Assembly: GCA_934667105.1 (NCBI GenBank)
Contig: CAKULG010000007.1
Coordinates: 56,529 to 120,528, forward strand
Source: an uncultured Clostridia bacterium
GTDB taxonomy: Bacteria; Bacillota; Clostridia; Christensenellales; Aristaeellaceae
Direction of reading: 5' to 3'
Length of the DNA: 64,000 nt
Shown here: positions 58,001-64,000 of the stretch, piece after piece
Layout: each line of letters starts with the position of its first letter
Numbering within the stretch: position 1 is the stretch's first letter
Position numbers and translations under genes: made by a program
The notes under the pieces: generated by a model
What the model was told of the DNA's origin: nothing
Databases searched by the model: none
The model's input: the letters and a program-made list of their open reading frames with translations, nothing else

Positions 58001-59690
58001 ATTGATCCCGCGCGACGAATTCCGCCATCACATAGCCGGTCAGCTCGTCCGTTTTCACCTGAAGCCATTCGCCCTGCTCCTGCAAAACCAGCAGGGGCTG
58101 GCCATAATAAAGCTGGCTGAGAACGGCGGATTTTGTATTCGGCTCCGTCCGCAGGTTCAGATAGGAGGTCGCGCCGATGTTCGTCACCTTGACAGTGTAC
58201 TCGTTGGGCCCCGGCGTTTGCAAAAGGGGCGCCAGGGTGGGCCGGGGCGTGGGCGTGGCGGCGGGGCCGGGGGTGGCCAGAAACGTCCGGGCGATGGGGG
58301 AAGGCAGCACGAAGGAATAGGATATATTTTTCAGGGTCACACCGGGGTAATAGAACCGAAGAATCTGCTGAAACGTCCATTGATAGGTGGCGGCCATCCA
58401 TTGCGCGCCCCGCTGGCTCATGCCCACCCCGTGGCCATAGCGGCGGCTTTCCAGAATGAATGCATTCTCCGTTTCCCGAATGCGCATCAATTCGTTGCTG
58501 CCGCCATTGATGGAAAGCCCAAGGGCGCTTTCCAACGTGGGGAATATTTCCAGATCCACGGCGATTTCCGCCTCCGCCGAAACCAGCCTTTCCTGGGGCT
58601 GCGTTTCCTGAGCCTGGGGCGGGGAAGAAGAGAGCGCGGAGAAAATGGAGATTTCCTCCTCCGCCTCCTGGCGCGTCAGCTTTTGCCCCCGCACCCGCAC
58701 GGTCAGCCGCAGCCGTGTCATGATCTGGCTGGGAGAATCCCGGTACATCGGCGTAGTCAGTTCGGCGGATTGTATGCCTGTAATTTCCACATCGCCCTGA
58801 AAGCCGCGGGCTTCCAGCGGCTCGGAAAGCGCGTCCAGAAGAATATCGCGCAGCGCGCCTAATTCCGCGTTTGTGCGGGGGGCCTTGGGGATGGCGGCGG
58901 AAAGCGCCACGCTGTCCGGGTTTTCCAGATCGTAGGGATCCTCCACCATGGTCAGATAGCCGTAATCGCCGCTGCCCCACACATGGGATACCAGTTCGGT
59001 TTGCCCGCCGTTGCTGGCCGAATAAAAGCATTCCGCCAGCTTGTTTTGATAAAAGGCGCACAACCCCGCAGTTTCCCGCACGGCCTGGGTGGCGTTTTTA
59101 TGCTCCGCCTTCACGCCGTAATAGGCCTGATCGTTGGTGTTATCCACCACGTCGTAATCCTGGCTGCTTCCCGCCTTGCGCAGGGCGTAGGTCCGGGCCG
59201 CCACGGCCTGGACCTTCAGCGCCTCCAGGGGGAAGGAATCGCTCATTTCATAGGGCACCACACCCAGTAGGTATTCCTCCACCGGCGCGCTCAGTATCGC
59301 CCGCAGTTGTCCGTTCTTGATAGACAGCGTTAAATCCCCGGGGTGCAATTCATATTTTCCCTGAAAGCGCAGGCCGTTTTCCAGGCCCGCGTCCGCCTGA
59401 TGCCGGGTCAGGGTTAAGGCTTTTCCCGCGTCCCAGGCCATGCCCTCGTAATATACGATCAGCGAGCCGCTGGCGCAGGAAACCTTCAAATGCGTTCCTC
59501 TTTGAAAGGCGATTTCGCCCAGGGTGTAGCTGCCGTCCAGGGCGATTTCTATTTGATCGGTTAAGTTCAATCGCGTCAGCAGCACGCGGATGAGTCCCGG
59601 CTGCGTTTCCGCCCGGACGGTAAGCAGGGGCGAAAGAGCGGTGAACAGACAAAGCAGAAAGGATAAAATCCGTTTTTTCTTCAAGCGCAT
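57999..59690 (-). CDS. SpoIID/LytB-domain protein with C-terminal SH3 domain
   Basis: A 563-residue secreted protein. The signal peptide (1-27) ends TVRAET. The SpoIID/LytB domain (about 110-470) includes VVPYEMSDSFPLEALKVQAVAARTYAL, with the glutamate typical of SpoIID lytic transglycosylases, and YGHGVGMSQRGAQWMA. A Pro/Thr linker (about 470-490) leads to a bacterial SH3 domain (SYLNLRTEPNTKSAVL). Family members cleave denuded glycan strands, in sporulation or vegetative remodelling. The SH3 addition suggests a wall-bound amidase-enhancer type rather than the engulfment SpoIID itself. Confidence 0.9.
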   Translation of the reverse strand: MRLKKKRILSFLLCLFTALSPLLTVRAETQPGLIRVLLTRLNLTDQIEIALDGSYTLGEIAFQRGTHLKVSCASGSLIVYYEGMAWDAGKALTLTRHQADAGLENGLRFQGKYELHPGDLTLSIKNGQLRAILSAPVEEYLLGVVPYEMSDSFPLEALKVQAVAARTYALRKAGSSQDYDVVDNTNDQAYYGVKAEHKNATQAVRETAGLCAFYQNKLAECFYSASNGGQTELVSHVWGSGDYGYLTMVEDPYDLENPDSVALSAAIPKAPRTNAELGALRDILLDALSEPLEARGFQGDVEITGIQSAELTTPMYRDSPSQIMTRLRLTVRVRGQKLTRQEAEEEISIFSALSSSPPQAQETQPQERLVSAEAEIAVDLEIFPTLESALGLSINGGSNELMRIRETENAFILESRRYGHGVGMSQRGAQWMAATYQWTFQQILRFYYPGVTLKNISYSFVLPSPIARTFLATPGPAATPTPRPTLAPLLQTPGPNEYTVKVTNIGATSYLNLRTEPNTKSAVLSQLYYGQPLLVLQEQGEWLQVKTDELTGYVMAEFVARDQ

Positions 59691-59720
59691 CTCTCCTTTT
59701 TGCGGGAAGATTCCGTTTAT

Positions 59721-60407
59721 TTAACGGAAATACCGCCGGAATTCTTCCCGATCCTCCGCCTGGGACAGGCGATGGAGCAAATTAAAATCCCGCACCGTAT
59801 CCAGCGCGGCCCAATACAGGCCGTATGTGAGCTGCAAGCCGCCGCACACCCCCTCGTTATTGCGAAGGGGCGAAATAATTTCACTGCCCGGCAGGCAGCC
59901 GCGCAGAACGGGCAGAATGCGCGCGTCGCCGCTTTCGCTGTAGCTGTCCATGGCCAGTACCTGCGCTTCGCCGTTTTCCCTCCGCGCGCCCAGCAGCGCC
60001 ACAATGTGGCCGGGCCGCAGATTGCAAAGGGCTACGCCTCCCTCCAGGAGATGGCTGAAAAGCTGTTCGCGGTCGTTGAGCAGGCCGTCGAAATGATAGG
60101 AAAAGCCGCAGGCGGCGGCCAGGCCGCTTTTTTCCATGGCGGAAAGCAGCGCGGGACGATCGGTGCCGTCGTCTCCCCGTCCGCCGTTTTGCAGGGAAAA
60201 TTCCGCCAGCGCGTCGGGCAGCAGAAAACGTCCGCTGATATACTGCGTCGCGTGAGCTGTTGCGAACACGCCGCAGCCCGCGCTGCTCAACGTGGCGGCG
60301 GATCCCTGATAGCCGTAGGGGTGCCGCCATTCCCGGCAGCGCTGATTACACAGAGTCAGCGGAACGCCCGCGTATTCAACAAAAATATATTTCCCGGTTG
60401 CATGCAT
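59721..60407 (-). CDS. C39-like cysteine peptidase family protein
   Basis: A 228-residue protein of the papain-like C39 type. The nucleophile is likely Cys in SSAGCGVFATAHATQY (near 41-56). The histidine lies in LRPGHIVALLGA (near 128-139), with a downstream acidic residue in AMDSYSESGD. No signal peptide or ABC partner is visible. AAGGGAGTG precedes the ATG at 60407. It lies 30 bases upstream of the SpoIID-like gene on the same strand and is likely co-transcribed with it. Confidence 0.72.
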   Translation of the reverse strand: MHATGKYIFVEYAGVPLTLCNQRCREWRHPYGYQGSAATLSSAGCGVFATAHATQYISGRFLLPDALAEFSLQNGGRGDDGTDRPALLSAMEKSGLAAACGFSYHFDGLLNDREQLFSHLLEGGVALCNLRPGHIVALLGARRENGEAQVLAMDSYSESGDARILPVLRGCLPGSEIISPLRNNEGVCGGLQLTYGLYWAALDTVRDFNLLHRLSQAEDREEFRRYFR

Positions 60408-60447
60408 TCTTATGCACTCCCTTCAAAAATCTTTTCGCACAAAAAGC

Positions 60448-60475
60448 ATTATAGCGAAAAAAGCGAAAAAAGCAA
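60448..60475 (-). promoter_or_regulatory. Promoter of the C39-like/SpoIID-like operon
   Basis: Minus-strand TTGCTT (60470-60475), 16 bases, TATAAT (60448-60453). The spacer is made of two tandem TTTTTTCGC units, an unusual T-rich repeat. Confidence 0.65.
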
Positions 60476-60563
60476 ATGCGAATTTTTTCAAGGCGGCGAA
60501 TGGGCGAAAGCATGGAAAATCAGCCACGCGGGAAAGCTGAACGCGGAGAGGAAGGAAAAACGC

Positions 60564-62009
60564 ATGGGCTGGGAATTATTGCGGCGCTTTTTCGCGCCGG
60601 AATGCGCGGAAAAAAACGGGGCGCGGCGCGAGGAAACGCCTGAAGCCGGGGCGGCATGGAAAAAAACGGCCCGGCTGGCGCTGCCCGCCGTGGCTGAAAC
60701 GGCGCTTATGAGCCTGACGGGGGCGATTGACGCGCTGATGGTGGGCAGGGCCCTGGGGGCGGAGGCGCTGGCCGCCGTGGGGCTGACCACGCAGCCGCGG
60801 ATGCTGCTGCTGGGGCTTTTCTTTGCGCTGAACGTGGGCGTGTCCGCCGTGACGGCCCGGCGGAAAGGGGAAGGAAGCCAGGCGGCGGTGAACGCCGTTT
60901 TGCGAAACGCGATGCTCCTCGCCCTGGGGCTTTCCCTGGCGCTGGGCGGGCTGGCGTTACTTTTTAACGGCCCGTTGATGCGCCTGGCCGGGGGCGCGCG
61001 GGCAGAAAACGAAAGCGTGCTTCAGAATGCGGAGGCGTATTTCCGCATTACGGCATACGCGCTGCCTTTGAATGCGGTTTCCATGTGCGTCTGCGCCGCC
61101 CAGCGCGGAATCGGCGGAACGCGTATCGCATTTTTTGTCAATCTGGCGGGCAACGGGGTAAACGCGCTGTTGAATTACTGCCTCATCGGCGGGAATTGGG
61201 GCTTCCCTCGCCTGGCGGTGATGGGAGCGGCGTTGGCTTCCGCCGCCGGAACGGCGGTAACGTGTCTGCTGGCCCTTGGCACGCTATTCATTGGGAAAAA
61301 ACGATATTTACGACTGGAACGCAGCGGCTTTTTTTGCATGGACGGCGCAATTCTTCGGGCGGTTATACAGGTGAGCGGCAGTGCGGCCCTGGAACAAGCG
61401 GGCATGCGATTCGGCTTTTTTCTGTATGGGCGCATCGTTTTTTCATTGGGCACCGTGCTGTACGCTGCCAACCAGATATGCCTGCAAATATGCAATCTCA
61501 CCCTGAACGTCGGAGATGGCCTGGGCATGGCGGCTACGGCGCTGACGGGCCAGAGCCTGGGAAAAAAGCGGCCGGACGCGGCGCTTTTGTATGGGAAAAT
61601 CAGCCAGCGAATGGCGCTGTTAATCTCGCTGATATTATGCGCGGGAATCATTTGGGGCCGGAAATTTTTAGCAGGCGCTTTCATCGGCGCAAGCACGCCG
61701 CAGGCGGGGGAGGTGGCGGCACAGGCTGCGGAGGCCATGATTGCCTTGGCGCTGCTTCAGCCCTTTCAGACGGGGGCGGTGGCCCTGACCGGCGCGTTGC
61801 GAGGGGCGGGGGATAACCTGTTCGTCGCCCTGACGGCGGCGCTTTGCGTGGGGGCCGTGCGTCCCGCGCTGACGCTGCTGGCGGTGCGGGGGCTGCGGCT
61901 GAATCTCGCGGGCGTGTGGGCCCTTTCCATGGCGGAATTCGCGTTGCGTTTTTTTCTGCTCTATCCGCGCTTTGTAAGAGGCAAATGGAAGAAAAATGGG
62001 AATAAATAG
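60564..62009 (+). CDS. MATE-family efflux transporter
   Basis: A 481-residue 12-helix antiporter exporting cationic compounds with sodium or protons. The two homologous halves are clear: LALPAVAETALMSLTGAIDALMVGRALG in the first and VIQVSGSAALEQAGMRFGFFLYGRIV in the second. It has a 35-residue hydrophilic N-terminal extension. The ATG at 60564 follows GAGGAAGG. The small gene at 62047 follows closely. The substrate is unknown. Confidence 0.92.
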   Translation: MGWELLRRFFAPECAEKNGARREETPEAGAAWKKTARLALPAVAETALMSLTGAIDALMVGRALGAEALAAVGLTTQPRMLLLGLFFALNVGVSAVTARRKGEGSQAAVNAVLRNAMLLALGLSLALGGLALLFNGPLMRLAGGARAENESVLQNAEAYFRITAYALPLNAVSMCVCAAQRGIGGTRIAFFVNLAGNGVNALLNYCLIGGNWGFPRLAVMGAALASAAGTAVTCLLALGTLFIGKKRYLRLERSGFFCMDGAILRAVIQVSGSAALEQAGMRFGFFLYGRIVFSLGTVLYAANQICLQICNLTLNVGDGLGMAATALTGQSLGKKRPDAALLYGKISQRMALLISLILCAGIIWGRKFLAGAFIGASTPQAGEVAAQAAEAMIALALLQPFQTGAVALTGALRGAGDNLFVALTAALCVGAVRPALTLLAVRGLRLNLAGVWALSMAEFALRFFLLYPRFVRGKWKKNGNK

Positions 62010-62046
62010 GGAAAAATCGGGCAGCCTTTTTCTGGAAGGGGGTGCA

Positions 62047-62187
62047 ATGATGCGATTTTACGAATACCGCGAGGCCCTTGCGCAGCGGCGGCGCGCCCGG
62101 CAGGCCTGGCGAAGTTACGCCCGCAACGGCTGGCAAAGTCCCTGGGTTCGCCATAATAAGTGGTTGAATTCCGTCCTGCACCGTTAA
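62047..62187 (+). CDS. Small basic protein, 46 residues, unknown
   Basis: A short frame, MMRFYEYREALAQRRRARQ onward, rich in arginine and tryptophan with the end WVRHNKWLNSVLHR. An excellent AAGGGGGTG site lies before the ATG at 62047, 37 bases after the MATE gene. It has an amphipathic, helix-like composition and no membrane segment. It is supported mainly by the ribosome-binding site and position. It could be an RNA-binding or regulatory micro-protein; no family is recognised. Confidence 0.5.
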   Translation: MMRFYEYREALAQRRRARQAWRSYARNGWQSPWVRHNKWLNSVLHR

Positions 62188-62214
62188 TTTTGACGCGCAC
62201 AGGGAAAAAAGGGG

Positions 62215-62243
62215 TTGCCTATCGGCGCGTTTCGTGCGATAAT
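62215..62243 (+). promoter_or_regulatory. Promoter of guaA
   Basis: TTGCCT (62215-62220), 17 bases, GATAAT (62238-62243). The leader to the TTG start is about 110 bases. Confidence 0.65.
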
Positions 62244-62256
62244 AAAGGCGAAGCGA

Positions 62257-62304
62257 AAAAAGAAGGGGCGCTCGGCTTCACAGCATGGCGCCCGCGTTCT
62301 TTTT
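62257..62304 (+). terminator. Terminator-like hairpin in the guaA leader (attenuator candidate)
   Basis: GGGCGC (62266-62271) pairs with GCGCCC (62288-62293), and the lower arm AAAAAGAA (62257-62264) with TTCTTTTT (62297-62304). The T-rich side forms a U-tract. It starts about 8 bases into the transcript and ends 57 bases before guaA. No purine, PRPP or ppGpp riboswitch core was recognised. Confidence 0.55.
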
Positions 62305-62360
62305 CTCCATGGCCTTTTATCGCGCATGAGGGCACAGAAGAAAGGGAAGGGTGTTGCAAT

Positions 62361-63899
62361 TTGCAGCAGGAAACCATCGTTATTCTGGATTTTGGCGGGC
62401 AGTATACCCAGTTGATCGCGCGCCGGGTGCGCCAGGCGCACGTTTATTCTCAGGTGCTGCCCTATTCGGCCAGCCTGGAGCAGATTCAGGCGTTGGCCCC
62501 CAAGGGCGTCATCTTCAGCGGCGGCCCTGCCAGCGTGCTGGATGAAAACGCGCCCCGCGGCGCCGAGGGCATTTTTGAAGCGGGTATTCCGGTGCTGGGC
62601 ATTTGCTACGGCATGCAGTGGATGGGCCACGCCCTGGGCGGCCGGGTCGCCCCTGCCTCCAAGCGGGAATACGGGCTGGTCAATGTCCGGATGCGCCGGG
62701 AAGAAGCGCTGCTCCAGGATATGCGGGAAGAAAACGCCTGCTGGATGAGCCATACCTACCAGGTGGTGCAGGTCCCCGAAGGGTTCCGCGTCATCGCCAG
62801 CACGGATACCTGCCCCATCGCGGCCATGTCGCACCCTGAAAAGAAGCTTTACGGCGTGCAGTTCCATCCCGAAGTGACCCACACGGAAAACGGGATGAAG
62901 ATTATCGAACGCTTCCTTTTTGACGTCTGCGGCTGCGCAGGCGATTGGGAAATGGGCAGCTACGCGCAGCAGCAGATTCAGCTGATCCGGGAGAGCGTGG
63001 GCAAGGAAACCGTGCTGCTGGGCCTTTCCGGCGGTGTGGACAGCGCCGTGGCGGCCGCGCTGCTTTCCAAGGCCATCGGCGAGCAGCTCACCTGCGTTTT
63101 TGTGGATCACGGCTTTTTGCGCAAGGGCGAATTTGAGCAGGTGCGCGATGTGTTCACCAGCACCTTCAAAACCCGCCTTATCGCCGTGGACGCTCGGACG
63201 CGCTTTATGCAGGCGCTGGAGGGCGTATCCGATCCCGAAAGAAAACGGAAAATTATTGGCCGCGAGTTTGTGGAGGTATTCAAAGAAGAATCCCGCAAGC
63301 TGGGCAAGCTGGATCATTTTGCCCAGGGCACCATTTATCCCGATGTGATCGAGAGCGGCGCCACCCAGGGCAGCCATGTCATCAAGAGCCATCACAACGT
63401 GGGCGGCCTGCCCGCTGAGCTGGGCTTCACCTCCCTGATTGAGCCCCTGCGCATGCTTTTTAAGGATGAAGTGCGGCAACTGGGAATTGCGCTGGGCTTG
63501 CCCGCCTCTCTTGTCTGGCGGCAGCCCTTCCCGGGTCCGGGCCTGGCCATCCGTGTGATGGGCGATTTGACGGAAGAAAAGGTTTCCATCGTGCGGGAAA
63601 GCGACGCAATCCTTCGGGAGGAAATCGCCAAGGCGGGCCTGGATCGGGAAATCAGCCAGTATTTCACCGTGCTGACGGGCACCCGCTCCGTGGGCGTGAT
63701 GGGCGACGAGCGCACCTATGATTACGCCGTGGCTATCCGCGCCGTCACCACCGACGATTTTATGACCGCCGATTGGGCCCGCATCCCCTATGACACCCTC
63801 GCTTTAATCAGCCGCAGGATCGTGAACGAAGTGAAGCATGTGAATCGCGTCCTGCTGGATGTTACCACCAAGCCCCCGGCCTCCATTGAGTGGGAATGA
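62361..63899 (+). CDS. guaA: GMP synthase (glutamine-hydrolysing)
   Basis: A 512-residue amidotransferase converting XMP to GMP. The class I glutaminase domain (1-190) has Cys in GICYGMQWMG and His/Glu in GVQFHPEVTHTENG. The PP-loop SGGVDSAVAA starts near 222, and the C-terminal dimerisation domain ends KPPASIEWE. The start is TTG at 62361, with AAGGGTG eight bases upstream, matching the conserved QQETIVILDFGGQYTQLI opening. No ATG gives a plausible N-terminus. Confidence 0.97.
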   Translation: MQQETIVILDFGGQYTQLIARRVRQAHVYSQVLPYSASLEQIQALAPKGVIFSGGPASVLDENAPRGAEGIFEAGIPVLGICYGMQWMGHALGGRVAPASKREYGLVNVRMRREEALLQDMREENACWMSHTYQVVQVPEGFRVIASTDTCPIAAMSHPEKKLYGVQFHPEVTHTENGMKIIERFLFDVCGCAGDWEMGSYAQQQIQLIRESVGKETVLLGLSGGVDSAVAAALLSKAIGEQLTCVFVDHGFLRKGEFEQVRDVFTSTFKTRLIAVDARTRFMQALEGVSDPERKRKIIGREFVEVFKEESRKLGKLDHFAQGTIYPDVIESGATQGSHVIKSHHNVGGLPAELGFTSLIEPLRMLFKDEVRQLGIALGLPASLVWRQPFPGPGLAIRVMGDLTEEKVSIVRESDAILREEIAKAGLDREISQYFTVLTGTRSVGVMGDERTYDYAVAIRAVTTDDFMTADWARIPYDTLALISRRIVNEVKHVNRVLLDVTTKPPASIEWE

Positions 63900-64000
63900 C
63901 CGCCGAAAAGGCGAAAACCCTTGCGGCACAGCGTTTTGGCCCAGCCCAAATCGACTCTGATAACCAAATGATAACCGTCTCCAAAGCCGTCCTTACAGAA
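63896..64000 (+). other. Open reading frame overlapping the guaA stop, continues past window
   Basis: An ATG at 63896 overlaps the guaA TGA (ATGA) and stays open for 35 codons to the window edge, beginning MTAEKAKTLAAQRFGPA. TGATAACC occurs twice within it (starting near 63958 and 63969). It could be the start of a coupled gene or non-coding sequence. The fragment is too short to identify. Confidence 0.3.

Noticed and set aside
55870..59061. A 1063-codon minus-strand frame spanning RluA and tgt
   Set aside because: It is antisense to the methyltransferase end, RluA and tgt and in another frame from the SpoIID-like gene. It has no ribosome-binding site or recognisable domain.

Overview
The window looks like the chromosome of a high-GC (my estimate: upper 50s to about 60 percent), spore-forming Firmicute of class Clostridia, probably a gut-type lineage near Christensenellales. 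That placement is an inference from four things: Gram-positive ribosome-binding sites (AAGGAGG) throughout; many TTG and GTG starts; clostridial gene sets such as a Re-type citrate synthase, a SpoIID-like protein, OadB/OadG and LplB/YtcP-type sugar transporters; and sigma-A promoters of the TTGACA-17-TATAAT type. No rRNA, tRNA, CRISPR array, insertion sequence or prophage was recognised. The chromosome appears housekeeping-dense and syntenic.

Layout. 1-2.3 kb: start of aconitase, a GntR/FCD regulator and Re-citrate synthase (citrate/glutamate branch) with a promoter-operator. 2.4-11.2 kb: a transmembrane AraC-type regulator divergent from a CUT1 sugar ABC transporter (two permeases and a binding protein), ending in a convergent GH36 alpha-galactosidase. 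11.3-12.3 kb: rplM-rpsI with consensus promoter and structured leader. 12.5-18 kb: an esterase, then a three-gene ECF sigma / membrane PepSY-like protein / secreted propeller-plus-binding-protein unit, the least familiar system here. 18-22.9 kb (minus): acyltransferase-like and zinc-ribbon membrane genes, then asd-dapA-dapB for diaminopimelate/lysine. 23-31.7 kb: asparaginase, glycerophosphodiesterase, greA, lysS, nrdG, a pantothenate-linked ECF S component with coaX, and a CapA-like protein. 31.8-32.7 kb: a cysteine-rich protein with a sporulation-type promoter. 33-39.4 kb: orphan sugar-binding protein, galactokinase, two membrane/glycosyltransferase genes and tsaE-tsaB-rimI. 39.4-39.6 kb: a well-folded three-way-junction RNA or elaborate terminator. 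39.6-42.2 kb (minus): galM-oadB-oadG. 42.3-49.8 kb: VanY-like peptidase, PHP and inositol-monophosphatase-type phosphatases, ttcA, alr, a membrane protein, rsmD, coaD and a coiled-coil protein. 49.8-52.7 kb: rpmH-rnpA-yidD-yidC-jag. 52.8-57.9 kb: a second GH36-like glycosidase, rRNA methyltransferase, pseudouridine synthase and tgt. 58-64 kb: SpoIID-like protein, C39-like peptidase, MATE transporter, a small basic protein and guaA with a leader terminator.

How the genes fit together. Galactoside use runs through the window: AraC-controlled import, two GH36 enzymes, an orphan binding protein, galK and galM. Envelope and precursor supply is represented by asd-dapAB, alr, the VanY-like peptidase, SpoIID and the YidC/Jag insertion machinery. 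Translation and RNA maturation genes dominate the second half. The main open leads are the ECF sigma unit, the 39.4 kb structured RNA, recurrent stem-loops at the extreme 5' end of transcripts, and the structured leaders of guaA and the pantothenate-type transporter.
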